The notes under the pieces: generated by a model | Database searches by the model: none | What the model saw: only the letters and a program-made list of their open reading frames with translations | What the model was told of the DNA's origin: nothing | Source of the DNA: Halomonas campaniensis | GTDB taxonomy: Bacteria > Pseudomonadota > Gammaproteobacteria > Pseudomonadales > Halomonadaceae | NCBI RefSeq assembly: GCF_002211105.1 | Contig: NZ_JPUA01000026.1 | Coordinates: 126,452-190,451, forward strand | Length of the DNA: 64,000 nt | Direction: 5' to 3' | Position numbers and translations under genes: made by a program | Shown: positions 9,460-19,488 of the stretch, one piece after another | Numbering within the stretch: the stretch's first letter is position 1 | How the letters are laid out: every line of letters begins with the position of its first letter

Positions 9460-10518
9460 ATGAACAAGGTTCAAGGGAAGACGAGCTGCTATGTGTTGGC
9501 CGCGCTGATGTGCTGGACAACGACCACGTTTGCCGATCAGCCTTCACAAGGATCTCAATTCGCTGTTCCACAGCATTTTGCACCCCAGCAGAATGCTGAT
9601 AGCCAAGCGCTGATGGAAGAGCTGGTCGAACAAGGGCTTCCCCAGGCTTGGCTGGAAGAAGCGCTAGGGCAGGCTAAATACACGCAGAGTGTATTGGATG
9701 CCATGGAAGGAGCCGCGGAGCGTCGCCTTAAGTGGCATGAGTATCGCGATATTTTCCTGACCCAGCAGCGTATTGAAGAGGGGGTGGCGTTCATTGATGC
9801 GCATGCCGATGCCCTCTCGCGAGCCGAAAACACCTATGGCGTACCTGCAGAGGTTATTGCTGCCATTATTGGTGTTGAAACCTACTATGGCCGACATAAA
9901 GGCCAACACCGAGTGCTGGACTCGCTTGCCACACTGGCGTTTCACCACCCGACAAGGGGGGCTTTTTTTCGTGGTGAGCTAGCGGCTTTTTTACGCATTG
10001 CCTACGAACAGGAGGTCGACCCTACCGAGCTACGCGGCTCTTATGCAGGGGCCATGGGCTATCCGCAATTTATTCCCACCAGTTACCAAGCTTATGCTGT
10101 TGATTTCGATGACGATGGGCGGCGGGATCTTTGGGAGAACCCGGTCGATGCGATTGGCAGTGTTGCCAATTACTTTGCTGAGCATAACTGGCAGCCAGGT
10201 GGGGATATTTACCACCAGGCAAGGGGGCCAGAGGTACTACCCGTAGAGCTACTGCAGGAACTCTCATTCAATCAAACGTCGCCTCCTACGGTGAGTGTTG
10301 CGCAGTTGGCTGGCCATGGTATTGAGGCTGAAGAGTCTCTTGATGATAATTTGTTAGTCATACCTTTGGCACTTGAATTCGCCGATGGGGAAACCCGATA
10401 CCGGTTAGGTGAGTTTAATTTTTACGTCATTACCCGTTACAACCACAGTCACCTCTACGCCATGGCTGTCACCGAGTTGGCGGAAGCGATTGCTGAGCTG
10501 CATGAGGATGAGGCATGA
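9460..10518 (+). CDS. mltB: Lytic murein transglycosylase B
   Basis: MltB cleaves the MurNAc-GlcNAc bond with formation of 1,6-anhydroMurNAc. The 352-aa precursor has an N-terminal signal (hydrophobic stretch about residues 10-25, ending TTFADQ) without a lipobox cysteine, so it is likely a soluble periplasmic SltB form. The catalytic glutamate lies in IIGVETYYGRHKG (Glu140), followed by the family segments GSYAGAMGYPQF and FIPTSY. It overlaps rlpA by 4 nt, placing two glycan-trimming enzymes in one unit. Confidence 0.93.
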   Translation: MNKVQGKTSCYVLAALMCWTTTTFADQPSQGSQFAVPQHFAPQQNADSQALMEELVEQGLPQAWLEEALGQAKYTQSVLDAMEGAAERRLKWHEYRDIFLTQQRIEEGVAFIDAHADALSRAENTYGVPAEVIAAIIGVETYYGRHKGQHRVLDSLATLAFHHPTRGAFFRGELAAFLRIAYEQEVDPTELRGSYAGAMGYPQFIPTSYQAYAVDFDDDGRRDLWENPVDAIGSVANYFAEHNWQPGGDIYHQARGPEVLPVELLQELSFNQTSPPTVSVAQLAGHGIEAEESLDDNLLVIPLALEFADGETRYRLGEFNFYVITRYNHSHLYAMAVTELAEAIAELHEDEA

Positions 10519-11543
10519 ATAGCAAACTGACGATGGCCCAGCGGGCAGGGAGCATGATCGCTTTATTAGCCCTGGTCGCCGGCTGTGCCAGTAATGAAAC
10601 CCAACGAGTAGACGCGCCTAGCTCTAGTAAACCATCGGCAGCCCCTACGTCATCGGCGGCCAGCAACAGCAGCGGTCGCTATGCCATGAGTGGCGATGCT
10701 TACCCCCTTGAGCCACCGGATGTTACTAAAGTGCCTGATGCCGAGCCGCGCATCGAGCAGCCTTCTCGATCAGGTAACCGTCCTAGCTATGAGGTGTGGG
10801 GTAAAACCTACCATGTGCTGCCAGATGCAACGGGCTATGAGAAGCGCGGTACGGCTTCCTGGTACGGTGAAAAATTTCATGGATACGCGACCTCAAACGG
10901 TGAAATCTACGACATGTATAAAATGTCGGCGGCGCACCGTTCGTTGCCTCTACCCACCTTTGCGCGGGTTACCAGCCTGGATAACGGGCGGTCGGTGATT
11001 GTTCGGGTAAATGATCGTGGTCCCTTCCATAGTGACCGGGAGATCGATCTCTCCTATGCGGCAGCCGCCCGCCTAGGCTTCCTCGACAATGGTACCGGTT
11101 CCGTGAAAGTGGAAGCGATCAACCCTGAGCAGTGGCTAGCCGATCGGGGCAGAGTGGGTAGCGCTCCCGCACAGCCAAGCGTCGCGGAGACGTCGCGGGG
11201 TGAGTCCAGCGCTTCACCTGCGCCTGTTCAGGCCGTGGCGTCTGCGCCACCAACATCTGCACCCTCGTCTCAAGCGCCAGCGACGCAGTCGTCATCAGGC
11301 CAAAATGAAACAGGTAATGAAACAGGTGACGTAGTGTATTTACAGATCGCGGCGTTAGGTAATCCGGAAGGTGCCCAGCAGTTACAGCAGCGTTTAGAAG
11401 GTGAGCAGCCCCACGCGGTGCGGATTATGAACGATGCGGATGTTTATCGAGTTCAAGTGGGGCCCATTACTTCGGGCCAAGAACTTCAAGCGCGAGAAAC
11501 ACTGCGCCAAGCAGGGTTCCCCCAGGTCTTTGTTGTGCGATAA
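10515..11543 (+). CDS. rlpA: Septal ring lytic transglycosylase RlpA lipoprotein
   Basis: RlpA degrades denuded (peptide-free) glycan at the septum. The 342-aa protein has a lipoprotein signal with lipobox LVAGC (Cys24 after cleavage). The double-psi beta-barrel domain begins at GTASWYGEKFHG (about 112) and contains RVNDRGPFH with the catalytic Asp region. A Ser/Ala/Pro-rich linker (about 215-270) leads to a C-terminal SPOR domain that binds denuded glycan. It lies between mltB and dacA, as in related genomes. Confidence 0.94.
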   Translation: MNSKLTMAQRAGSMIALLALVAGCASNETQRVDAPSSSKPSAAPTSSAASNSSGRYAMSGDAYPLEPPDVTKVPDAEPRIEQPSRSGNRPSYEVWGKTYHVLPDATGYEKRGTASWYGEKFHGYATSNGEIYDMYKMSAAHRSLPLPTFARVTSLDNGRSVIVRVNDRGPFHSDREIDLSYAAAARLGFLDNGTGSVKVEAINPEQWLADRGRVGSAPAQPSVAETSRGESSASPAPVQAVASAPPTSAPSSQAPATQSSSGQNETGNETGDVVYLQIAALGNPEGAQQLQQRLEGEQPHAVRIMNDADVYRVQVGPITSGQELQARETLRQAGFPQVFVVR

Positions 11544-11569
11544 TTCATCCCTCCTAATTTATTTCTTGT

Positions 11570-11595
11570 GGCGCGTCTTACGCGCCGCCATATTT
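11570..11595 (+). terminator. Possible terminator hairpin after rlpA
   Basis: A GC-rich stem GGCGCG / CGCGCC with loop TCTTA lies 27 nt after the rlpA stop. It is followed by a short AT-rich stretch (CATATTTTA) rather than a clean T-run. It may attenuate transcription before dacA. Confidence 0.4.
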
Positions 11596-11643
11596 TACAA
11601 ATAAGCTTTTTAATCAAGCTTTCAAGTAAGTGAGACTGACGTT

Positions 11644-12858
11644 ATGAACGTATTTACATCCATTGGTCGCTCTGCCCGCCTGTGCCTCTTTGCTGTTGTG
11701 GTGACCGTTGCCGTACCCGCCGGTGCCCAGTCAACTCCTCAACCGGTCATTCCACAACCACAAACCATTATTCCTGCTGCTCCCCAGTTAGCGGCAAGCT
11801 CCTGGATACTCATGGATGCGAATAGTGGCCGCATACTGGCAGAGCATAACTCCGATGAACGTCTGCCTCCGGCGAGTTTGACCAAGCTGATGACCGCCTA
11901 TTTAGTGGAGCGTGAACTCAATCGTGGCACCATTAATCTCACTGATATGGTTAATATTAGTGAGAACGCATGGCGTACCGGTGGCTCGAAAATGTTTATC
12001 GAGGTGGGTGATCAAGTCTCAGTGGATGACCTCCTCCACGGTATTATTATCGTTTCAGGGAATGATGCCAGCGTGGCCATGGCTGAGCATTTGGCGGGCG
12101 GTGAAACGCCTTTTGCGGATCTGATGAACCAACACGCCACACGTTTGGGCATGCATAACACTAACTTCCAAAATGCCACTGGTTTGCCAGCTGAAAATCA
12201 CTACTCAACGGCCCATGATTTGGCACAGTTATCCCAGCATATTATTAATGATTACCCCGACCACTACGAAATATACTCCCATCGCACTTTCTCTTATGGC
12301 GGTATTGACCAACCCAACCGTAACCGTCTGCTATGGCGTGACCCGTCTGTAGATGGCCTGAAAACTGGCTGGACGACTGAAGCGGGGTTCTGCCTGGTGT
12401 CATCGGCCAAGCGTGATGATATGCGCTTGATTTCGGTGGTCATGGGAACCAATTCTGACGAAGCGCGCGCTCAGGAAACCCAAAAGCTGCTCAGCTATGG
12501 TTTCCGCTTTTTTGAAACCATGAAGCTTTATGAGCGTGGTGCCGTACTGGCAACGCCACGGGTTTGGGGCGGCGATATCAACGAGCTGCGCGTCGGTGTG
12601 GATGAAGAAGTGTTTATGACGTTGCCGCGCAACCGTAATGAAGAGTTACGCGCGCGCCTTAACCTCAATCCAGACTTGAAGGCACCGATCGCCATTGGTG
12701 ACGAGGTCGGCACGCTGGAAGTGCACTTGGGTGACGAAGTGGTCGGCGAGCGTCGCCTAGTAGCACTGGAAAACATCGAAGAGGGTGGCCTGTTCAAGCG
12801 CCTGTTCGATCAGGTACAGCGCTTCTTTAGTAACTTGATTAGTAATTTTACCGATTAA
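11644..12858 (+). CDS. dacA: D-alanyl-D-alanine carboxypeptidase (PBP5/6 type)
   Basis: This low-molecular-weight penicillin-binding protein removes the terminal D-Ala of pentapeptides in the periplasm. The 404-aa precursor has a signal peptide ending near PAGAQS (about 29). The three active-site motifs are SLTK (Ser78), SGN (138-140) and KTG (240-242). A beta-sandwich domain and a C-terminal amphipathic anchor (FDQVQRFFSNLISNF) follow. It shares the shape/envelope cluster with mrdA-rodA. Confidence 0.96.
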   Translation: MNVFTSIGRSARLCLFAVVVTVAVPAGAQSTPQPVIPQPQTIIPAAPQLAASSWILMDANSGRILAEHNSDERLPPASLTKLMTAYLVERELNRGTINLTDMVNISENAWRTGGSKMFIEVGDQVSVDDLLHGIIIVSGNDASVAMAEHLAGGETPFADLMNQHATRLGMHNTNFQNATGLPAENHYSTAHDLAQLSQHIINDYPDHYEIYSHRTFSYGGIDQPNRNRLLWRDPSVDGLKTGWTTEAGFCLVSSAKRDDMRLISVVMGTNSDEARAQETQKLLSYGFRFFETMKLYERGAVLATPRVWGGDINELRVGVDEEVFMTLPRNRNEELRARLNLNPDLKAPIAIGDEVGTLEVHLGDEVVGERRLVALENIEEGGLFKRLFDQVQRFFSNLISNFTD

Positions 12859-12860
12859 TC

Positions 12861-12893
12861 AGCACAACGAACTGAACGATGAATGGTTGTGCT
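12861..12893 (+). repeat. Inverted repeat between dacA and ybeD
   Basis: Perfect 8-bp arms AGCACAAC / GTTGTGCT are separated by 17 nt, 2 nt after the dacA stop. There is no T-run behind it, so it is more likely an mRNA 3' stabilising or processing hairpin than an intrinsic terminator. Confidence 0.45.
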
Positions 12894-12935
12894 GTGTATC
12901 TGTAATAAACGGTGTCTTTACGAAATAGGCTTGTT

Positions 12936-13247
12936 ATGAAAAAAGATGCTCCCCAGGGGCTGCGTGATTTGCGCCAACCGGCGGCTCAGGAGCCGCCTAA
13001 AATCACTTTTCCCTGTGATTACTCGTTAAAAGTTGTAGGTGATGCCGCCGAGGATTTCCCTGCCTGCGTGTGCCAAGTGATTGTGCGCCACGACCCTGAC
13101 TTCGATGCAACTGCGATGCAGGTAGTCGACAGTCGCAATGGCCGCTTTCAATCGGTGCGAGTGGTGATTAGGGCGACCGGAGAGCAGCATATTAAGGAGC
13201 TGTTTGAGGATCTTAAGGCTACCGGCCGTGTGCATATGGTGGTGTGA
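12936..13247 (+). CDS. ybeD: YbeD family (DUF493) protein
   Basis: This 103-aa protein belongs to the YbeD/DUF493 family, an ACT-like fold of proposed regulatory function found beside lipB. Recognisable parts are [13 protein letters not shown] near the N-terminus and the C-terminal [19 protein letters not shown] at 12936 has AGG about 7 nt upstream; an in-frame GTG at 12912 is less likely. It overlaps lipB by 4 nt (GTGA). Its placement suggests a link to lipoate metabolism but does not show one. Confidence 0.9.
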   Translation: MKKDAPQGLRDLRQPAAQEPPKITFPCDYSLKVVGDAAEDFPACVCQVIVRHDPDFDATAMQVVDSRNGRFQSVRVVIRATGEQHIKELFEDLKATGRVHMVV

Positions 13248-13912
13248 CTGTGGATAGCCCCGCACCGATTGAGCTGCACGACTTGGGACACCAAGCCTAT
13301 CTGCCGGTGTGGGAGGCCATGCGCGCGCTAACGGATACTCGGGATGCGCAAACGCCGGATCAGTTCTGGCTGGTTGAGCATGACCCGGTATTTACCCAGG
13401 GCCAGGCTGGTAAACCCGAACATCTGCTACTGCCCGGCGATATTCCGGTGGTGCATGTTGATCGAGGGGGGCAGGTCACCTATCACGGCCCAGGTCAGGT
13501 CGTGCTGTATCCACTGCTGGATGTACGGCGAGGCAAAATTGGCGTTCGGGATCTAGTCACTGCATTGGAAAATGCCGTGATTGATGTTTTAAGCGGCTAT
13601 GGTGTGAGCGCCCGGTCAAGGCCGGATGCGCCCGGTGTGTATGTAATGACCGAGGCGGGGGAGGCGAAGATTGCTTCACTTGGTTTGCGTATTCGGCGCG
13701 GAGCAAGCTTTCACGGCGTGGCGTTAAATGTAGACGGAGACTTGGCGCCTTTTTTACGCATTAATCCCTGTGGCTACGCGGGAATGCCCATGGTGAAGCT
13801 GGCTGACTTGGTCGTTTTGCCAAGCGAGCACCGGGTGGGTGAACAATTGGCTAAAGCATTAGCCATAAGGTTAAACCGCGAATTGGTGAGTGTTGAACGT
13901 TCACCGCTTTAA
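13244..13912 (+). CDS. lipB: Octanoyl-[acyl-carrier-protein]:protein N-octanoyltransferase
   Basis: LipB moves octanoate from acyl-ACP to lipoyl domains, the first step of lipoate synthesis. The 222-aa protein has the family motifs [13 protein letters not shown] (about 70-83), the conserved lysine segment [12 protein letters not shown] and the catalytic cysteine in INPCGYAGM (about 179). The start is GTG 13244, coupled to the ybeD stop, or GTG 13250. It converges on lipA, which completes the pathway. Confidence 0.96.
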   Translation: MTVDSPAPIELHDLGHQAYLPVWEAMRALTDTRDAQTPDQFWLVEHDPVFTQGQAGKPEHLLLPGDIPVVHVDRGGQVTYHGPGQVVLYPLLDVRRGKIGVRDLVTALENAVIDVLSGYGVSARSRPDAPGVYVMTEAGEAKIASLGLRIRRGASFHGVALNVDGDLAPFLRINPCGYAGMPMVKLADLVVLPSEHRVGEQLAKALAIRLNRELVSVERSPL

Positions 13913-13990
13913 AAAGCGTGCCACCTTCCCCCGCCCAAGGTAGTTAGGCTGGTAGCCTGAAGGGGGGGAATACTCAACATCGGGTGACGC

Positions 13991-14021
13991 AGCGCCATCT
14001 TGGGAATTCCCTGATGGCGCT
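13991..14021. repeat. Inverted repeat between the convergent lipB and lipA genes
   Basis: Perfect 9-bp arms AGCGCCATC / GATGGCGCT enclose a 13-nt loop that itself holds the palindrome GGGAATTCCC. It lies 10 bp from the lipA stop. Neither flank has a T-run, so bidirectional termination is possible but not shown. Confidence 0.5.
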
Positions 14022-14031
14022 AGGTTGAGGC

Positions 14032-15096
14032 CTACCCTACGTTGAGCGCTGGAATTATATTGGAGTTTGCTTCCTGCTCCTGGCCGGGGATCGCGGCAGG
14101 GGAGGCGAGCCCCAGGTTGTTTTTCTCGAACACCCGGTCGGCGCGGTAGCTAGAGCGTACCAGCGGGCCTGAAGGCACTTCCATAAAGCCTTTTTCCAGG
14201 CCAATCACGCGGTAGCGATCAAACTCTTCAGGCGTTACCCAGCGCTCTACCGAAAGGTGGTTTTTGGTTGGGCGAAGGTACTGGCCGAGAGTGACGATAT
14301 CCACGCCAATTTCGCGAAGATCGTCAAAGGTTTGCAAAATCTCTTCGTCCGTTTCACCCAAGCCCAGCATCAGGCTGGTTTTGGTAATGATGTCAGGACG
14401 ATAGCGCTTGGCATGGGCAAGTACATCAAGGGTTTTACGGTAACCTGCCCGCCGGTCACGCACGCGAGCTGTCAGACGTTCCACGGTTTCCACATTCTGG
14501 GCAAATACTTGCAGACCAGAATCGACGACGCGTTCGATAGCTTTGAGTTCGCCATCGAAGTCGGGGGTTAAGGCTTCCACGACCACTTCTGGCGTGCGCG
14601 CTTTTATCGCACGAATGCAGTTGGCGTAGTGGGTGGCGCCACCATCGTCGAGGTCGTCACGGTCTACTGAAGTCAGTACGATGTAGCGCAGCCCCATTAG
14701 CTCTACGGATTTGGCCGTGTTTTCTGGCTCTTCTTGATCCAGCCAGCCCTGGGGGTTGCCGGTATCCACCGCGCAGAACCGGCAGGCGCGGGTGCATACC
14801 GAGCCCATTAGCATGATCGTAGCAGTGCCGTTGCTCCAGCACTCGCCCATATTGGGGCAGTGGGATTCGGCACAAACGGTGCTTAAGCGATGGGTGGCGA
14901 CGTTCTTCTTGACCGCCTCAAAACGCTCGCCCCCTGGGATCTGTGCTCGCAGCCACTTGGGCTTGCGCTCAAGCTCAACAGAAGAGGGCTCTGGCTGCGC
15001 TTTGCGCTGCTTCATGCCATCCTTGATCACCGACATGCCACGTTCGTTACGGTATTTTTCACCGCTGGACACGCGCTGCGAGGGGGTATTGCTCAT
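14032..15096 (-). CDS. lipA: Lipoyl synthase
   Basis: LipA is a radical-SAM enzyme that inserts two sulfurs into protein-bound octanoate. The 354-aa product (from ATG 15096) has the auxiliary cluster motif [12 protein letters not shown] and the radical-SAM motif CTRACRFC. The C-terminal region with [12 protein letters not shown] supplies the conserved serine that ligates the auxiliary cluster. The frame stays open upstream to 15168, but those residues are unlike the family. It faces lipB, whose product it uses. Confidence 0.96.
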   Translation of the reverse strand: MSNTPSQRVSSGEKYRNERGMSVIKDGMKQRKAQPEPSSVELERKPKWLRAQIPGGERFEAVKKNVATHRLSTVCAESHCPNMGECWSNGTATIMLMGSVCTRACRFCAVDTGNPQGWLDQEEPENTAKSVELMGLRYIVLTSVDRDDLDDGGATHYANCIRAIKARTPEVVVEALTPDFDGELKAIERVVDSGLQVFAQNVETVERLTARVRDRRAGYRKTLDVLAHAKRYRPDIITKTSLMLGLGETDEEILQTFDDLREIGVDIVTLGQYLRPTKNHLSVERWVTPEEFDRYRVIGLEKGFMEVPSGPLVRSSYRADRVFEKNNLGLASPAAIPGQEQEANSNIIPALNVG

Positions 15097-15273
15097 AGGG
15101 ACAGAGCCTCTCTTCTGTGCGGTAGGCCAAAGGCATGAAAGGGTGTCGTCCCTTCCAGAGCCTGCCAATTGTTACCTAATTAATACCAAGTATGCGCGAT
15201 ATTTTATCGCCCTAGTGTCCACTAATGTAACATATCTCGTCGTCGACAAGACACCGTAAGCCGTTACTCGCTT

Positions 15274-16260
15274 TCAGGGTGAAAGTATCGGCAAACAGGC
15301 TACCCCATGGCTGGGCAGGGGACTGGAGGGCGCCTGAAAGTGGCGACGGTAATCGGGTAAGTGCTCTCGAACAAAACTTAAAAAGAGCTCTGCGACCGGT
15401 GTGGGTAAGCGCTCCCGCGTATAGACCGTGCACCAAGAGCGGTGGATGGGGAAGTCGGGCAGCCCCAGTTCAAAAAGTAACCCCTGCTCAAGCTCCAACT
15501 GAACCGCCAAGCGTGGCAGCACGGCTACGCCCAAGTGGGCCATGACACCGCCTTTGATTGCCTCGTTGGTGCCCAGCTCGATGCAGTGGGGAAGGGCAAC
15601 CTGCTGGCTGGCTGCCATCTGCTCAAAGGCGTTGCGTACACCAGAGCCGGGTTCGCGCATCAGAACATAGTGGCGAGCGAAGTCCGCTAATGAGGGTTGT
15701 GGCATCGAAAGTAGCGGATGCTCTGGCCAGACAACGGCGATCAGTTCGTTATCAATAATCGGCATCACCACTAAACGTTCGTCTTCAGGCACCATCGCCA
15801 TGATGACGAGATCATCCTGCTGTTCCGTGAGTCGCTCGAGCGCCTGACGGCGGTTGCACACCTTTAAGCGGACGTGCACCTCAGGATAGCGAGCACGAAA
15901 ACGGGCAAGTAAATAAGGCACTACATATTGGGCTGAGGAGACCGCTGCGATATTAAGTTCTCCGCTAATTTTGCCGTTAATATCCGATAGGTTCATTTCC
16001 AGCCGCGAAAGCTGACCAAAAATTTCTCGCGCTGAGTGGGCGAGGGTGTCGGCGGCAGGTAGCGAGTGCAGGGTTTTGCCCGCGTAATTGAAAAGTGGCT
16101 GACCCAATGCCAGCTCCAGCTGACGTATTTGTGCGCTCACCGCGGGCTGGGTCAATCCCAACTGCTCAGCTGCACGGGAGTATGAGCGCTGCCGGTGCAC
16201 CGCTTGGAAGACCTGAAGTTGCCGAAATGTCAGGCGATTGAGCAGGTTGGGGGATGACAT
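15274..16260 (-). CDS. LysR family transcriptional regulator (CbbR/CysB-like)
   Basis: This 328-aa regulator has an N-terminal winged helix-turn-helix (residues 9-66, with YSRAAEQLGLTQPAVSAQI). A LysR substrate-binding domain of two Rossmann-like lobes follows (about 95-300). The recognition helix resembles that of CbbR/RbcR-type members. It is divergent from the DUF3141 gene across a 245-bp gap, which may be its target, but the inducer is unknown. The last 20 residues are Pro/Ser-rich and atypical. Confidence 0.88.
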   Translation of the reverse strand: MSSPNLLNRLTFRQLQVFQAVHRQRSYSRAAEQLGLTQPAVSAQIRQLELALGQPLFNYAGKTLHSLPAADTLAHSAREIFGQLSRLEMNLSDINGKISGELNIAAVSSAQYVVPYLLARFRARYPEVHVRLKVCNRRQALERLTEQQDDLVIMAMVPEDERLVVMPIIDNELIAVVWPEHPLLSMPQPSLADFARHYVLMREPGSGVRNAFEQMAASQQVALPHCIELGTNEAIKGGVMAHLGVAVLPRLAVQLELEQGLLFELGLPDFPIHRSWCTVYTRERLPTPVAELFLSFVREHLPDYRRHFQAPSSPLPSHGVACLPILSP

Positions 16261-16505
16261 AGCTACCTCGTAGTGGGCACCCTTAAACGTTTAAAGAGTA
16301 ATATCAAAATCAGGCTCAATCGCCAGGGCAAAGCATGCTAACACTGAATCTTTAGCGCTGCCTAAACAGGCCTTGATTAGTCGTGTAAGGCGTAATTGTA
16401 AGGGTTAAAGATCGACGTAGTGCACGTAGTGGACTAGACTATATTGCATTGCAGCATTATTGCTTTCGGGTCTGATGCTTGTGCATCAACCCAACGGGAG
16501 ACCCT

Positions 16506-19133
16506 ATGAACTTTCTTGCCAATCCTCTGACCACCTCTTTGTTCCCAGCTAGCGCTTTTAGAAGCGCATGGTCGAAACAGAATAATGACGCCACCATGGT
16601 GCCCGGTAGCGAGGCGATCGCAGCTTTTTTCGACCCGTTCGGATTTGGTCGTGCTGCCTTTGGCTACTGGCGTGACAGCATGGAGCGCAGCGTTCTCTAT
16701 CTGGATGTGATGCGCGAACGCGGTAATCAGTACCTTGAGCATATGGAGCAAACCAAGCCCAATGTGCTGGGGTTCGATACTGAAGTACTCATGGATGGTC
16801 GTACACTACCCCGGCCAACCAACTACGAGCTGTTGCGCGTGCTGCCTCACGAAGGGACGGAGATTGATCTACAAAAGCGCCCCTTTGTTGTGGTGGATCC
16901 CCGTGCAGGTCATGGGCCAGGGATTGGCGGGTTTAAGCCGGACAGTGAGTTGGGCGTGGCGCTCAAAGCAGGGCATCCTTGCTATTTTATTGGCTTTTTG
17001 CCGTTTCCAGAGCCGGGCCAAACCGTCGAAGACGTCGTTGAGTCGGAAATTGCCTTTCTTCGCCATGTGATCGAACTTCATCCCGAAACTACCGAAAAAC
17101 CAATGGTGGTGGGCAATTGCCAGGCGGGCTGGCAGCTCATGATGGCGGCCGCCCTGGAGCCGGACGTATTCGGCCCTATTCTGATTGCCGGTGCACCGCT
17201 CTCTTACTGGGCTGGCGAGCATGGCAAAGCGCCGATGCGTTATACCGGTGGTATGGCAGGAGGCAGTTGGATTACGGCGCTCACCAGCGACATCGGCGAT
17301 GGTTTGTTCGACGGCGCCTGGTTAGTGCAGAATTTTGAGCGCCTCAATCCAGCCAACACCTATTGGAAAAAGCAGTATCACCTTTACGACAATATCGATA
17401 CTGAAGCAGGCCGTTACCTCGATTTTGAGCGCTGGTGGGGTGGTCACGTCGTATTGGGCGGTGAAGAGATCCAGTATATTGTTGATAACCTGTTTATCGG
17501 CAATCGACTCTCTACCGCCCAACTGGTGACCCGCGATGGGCGTCGCATCGATCTGCGTAATGTGCGCTCGCCAGTGGTCGTGTTCTGTTCGCGTGGCGAC
17601 GATATCACACCGCCCCCTCAAGCCCTGGGCTGGATTCGTGATTTGTATGAAAACGAAGACGACATCATCGCGAACGAGCAAACCATCGTCTATTGCCAGC
17701 ACGATACCACCGGCCACTTAGGCATTTTTGTTTCGGGTAGTGTGTCACGTAAAGAGCATACCGAATTCACTGCCAATATGGATTACATTGACGTACTGCC
17801 GCCTGGCTTGTATGAAACGTCCATATCACCGGCCGAAAAGGGCGAAGATGCCGAACTGTTCGAGCGTGACTACCTGCTCGAATTTATGCCGCGCAACTTT
17901 GCCGAGCTGGATCGGGCGGTCATGCATAAGCCGGAGGATGATCGGCGTTTTGCTACCGTGGCCCGTATCTCCGAGATCAATCTGGGAATGTACCGGCTCT
18001 TTATGCAGCCCTGGCTAAAAGCGATCATGACGCCGGAAGCAGCCCGCTTTATTCGTCGTATGCACCCGATTCGGTTAGGCTACAAGCTGCTCTCCGACCG
18101 TAACCCGCTTTCAGTACCGTTGCCGGTAATGGCGGAAGCCGTGCGCAAGAATCGTCACCCGGTAGCGCAAGACAACCTGTTTAAAGCGCTTGAAACCATG
18201 GGGTCTGATCAGTTGGTGGCCGGTCTCAATGCTATGCGCGATTTACGCGATAGCAGCACCGAAAAAATGTTTATGGATATCTACGGCCAACCGCTGCTGC
18301 AGGCTGCCGTTGGCCTGTATGGCGATGCCCATGTTCATCGCCGCCGCCCTGGCGCTGAACCCGAGCATCGTCGCTTTATTGAACAGCGTCAGGAAGCGCT
18401 ACGCGAGAAAATTGCCCAGGGTAGTGCCCATGAAGCGGTTATGCGCTCGCTTATCTACGTACTCGGTGGTGCTCCAGCCACAGATGAACGTAACTTTAAG
18501 CGGTTGCGTGCCTCCCGGGCAGAGCTAGAGCCAGGTATCAAGCTGAGCGATTTTAAAAACCTGGTGCGCGAGCAGTTCTTTATCTTGAAGCTCGATAGGG
18601 AACAGGCGTTGAATTCGTTGCCTACTCTACTGGCAGGTAGCAGCAGCGCCGATATCGATGGCTATATCAGCCACCTTGAGCATGTGTTTGCCGCCAGCGG
18701 GGAGCTTTCTGAGCATGCTGCTGAGCGTTTTGCTCAGATTAAAGCGCTGTTTGATAAGGCTAGGCCCAGCAAGTCGGTAGAGAATAAACCGGTCGAGAGC
18801 AAGCCAGCAGCGAGTAAGGCTGCAGCGAGCAAACCAGCAGCGAACAAAACTGCAGCGAGCAAGCCCGCAAAGAGAAGGGCGGCTGGGGCAGCCAAGCCTG
18901 CTGCTGCACAGAAGCCAACGAGTGATGATAAGCCTCAAGCCACTACGGCAAAGCCTTCCGCAGCCCCGTCAGCTAAGCCTGCGCCAGCGGCTGTTGAGCA
19001 GCCTGTTGTTAATGAGTCAGCGCCTTCAAGGGAGCCTACGCCTGCGTCGTCTGCGGCGAAAGATTCGATCAGTGAGCCAACGGCTAAACCAGCTAGGCCT
19101 GCTGGGCGAAAAAAGACGCCCCCTAAGCGCTAA
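16506..19133 (+). CDS. DUF3141 PHA-synthase-like protein with Lys/Ala-rich tail
   Basis: This 875-aa protein resembles DUF3141 proteins, distant relatives of class poly(3-hydroxyalkanoate) synthases with an alpha/beta-hydrolase core. A nucleophile elbow GNCQAGW (about 202) has Cys in the PhaC-like position. A candidate acid lies in CSRGDDITPP (about 365) and a histidine in HDTTGHLGIF (about 400). From about residue 755 the chain becomes a Lys/Ala/Pro/Ser tail with ASKPAA-type repeats, like the tails of histone H1-like and PhaF phasin proteins. ATG 16506 has GGGAG 5 nt upstream; the frame's TTG at 16479 is less likely. A role at PHA granules is inference only. Confidence 0.8.
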   Translation: MNFLANPLTTSLFPASAFRSAWSKQNNDATMVPGSEAIAAFFDPFGFGRAAFGYWRDSMERSVLYLDVMRERGNQYLEHMEQTKPNVLGFDTEVLMDGRTLPRPTNYELLRVLPHEGTEIDLQKRPFVVVDPRAGHGPGIGGFKPDSELGVALKAGHPCYFIGFLPFPEPGQTVEDVVESEIAFLRHVIELHPETTEKPMVVGNCQAGWQLMMAAALEPDVFGPILIAGAPLSYWAGEHGKAPMRYTGGMAGGSWITALTSDIGDGLFDGAWLVQNFERLNPANTYWKKQYHLYDNIDTEAGRYLDFERWWGGHVVLGGEEIQYIVDNLFIGNRLSTAQLVTRDGRRIDLRNVRSPVVVFCSRGDDITPPPQALGWIRDLYENEDDIIANEQTIVYCQHDTTGHLGIFVSGSVSRKEHTEFTANMDYIDVLPPGLYETSISPAEKGEDAELFERDYLLEFMPRNFAELDRAVMHKPEDDRRFATVARISEINLGMYRLFMQPWLKAIMTPEAARFIRRMHPIRLGYKLLSDRNPLSVPLPVMAEAVRKNRHPVAQDNLFKALETMGSDQLVAGLNAMRDLRDSSTEKMFMDIYGQPLLQAAVGLYGDAHVHRRRPGAEPEHRRFIEQRQEALREKIAQGSAHEAVMRSLIYVLGGAPATDERNFKRLRASRAELEPGIKLSDFKNLVREQFFILKLDREQALNSLPTLLAGSSSADIDGYISHLEHVFAASGELSEHAAERFAQIKALFDKARPSKSVENKPVESKPAASKAAASKPAANKTAASKPAKRRAAGAAKPAAAQKPTSDDKPQATTAKPSAAPSAKPAPAAVEQPVVNESAPSREPTPASSAAKDSISEPTAKPARPAGRKKTPPKR

Positions 19134-19153
19134 AACAGTGCCTTAGATTACCA

Positions 19154-19190
19154 CGCCCCCGCCTATTTGGTGGGGGCGCTTTGTTTGTTT
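19154..19190 (+). terminator. Rho-independent terminator after the DUF3141 gene
   Basis: The stem CGCCCCCGCC / GGTGGGGGCG (10 bp, one G-T pair) has a TATTT loop and is followed by CTTTGTTTGTTT. It lies 20 nt after the stop codon. Confidence 0.85.
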
Positions 19191-19488
19191 CCGTCGCTTT
19201 TGGGTTGCTGTAATGCCGGTGGCAGTCTAGTGTCTAGCTACTCTTTGTCTAAAACGATGTTTAGAAGCGCGTTTAAAAGCATGTTTAAAAGTATGTCGAG
19301 AAACTACGTCTTAAGACTCCGGATTCCCCCTGCGGCTTGGTTGCTACTGGCGCTTCACCAAGGGCTGGGGTAGGGTAGGCGCATTTTTTTCATCCGTATC
19401 TTGTTTAATGGGCGGTTTCGTCCCAGCGATACGGCACCGAATTCAGAGCACGCGCTAGACAGCCCGTGCATTAGGAAAGTGGAGCACT
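19191..19488. other. Intergenic region upstream of topA
   Basis: No convincing gene is visible. It contains a short imperfect tandem array of a 12-bp unit (GTTTAAAAGCAT-like, two to three copies, about 19258-19296). The topA promoter presumably lies here, but I cannot pick out -35/-10 boxes with confidence. Confidence 0.5.

Noticed and set aside
13991-14021. Inverted repeat between lipB and lipA as a terminator
   Set aside because: Good stem but no T-run on either strand; kept only as an inverted repeat.
19167-19373. 68-codon frame between the DUF3141 gene and topA
   Set aside because: It starts within the terminator hairpin and its repetitive middle (FKSMFKSM) comes from a 12-bp tandem repeat; no family likeness.
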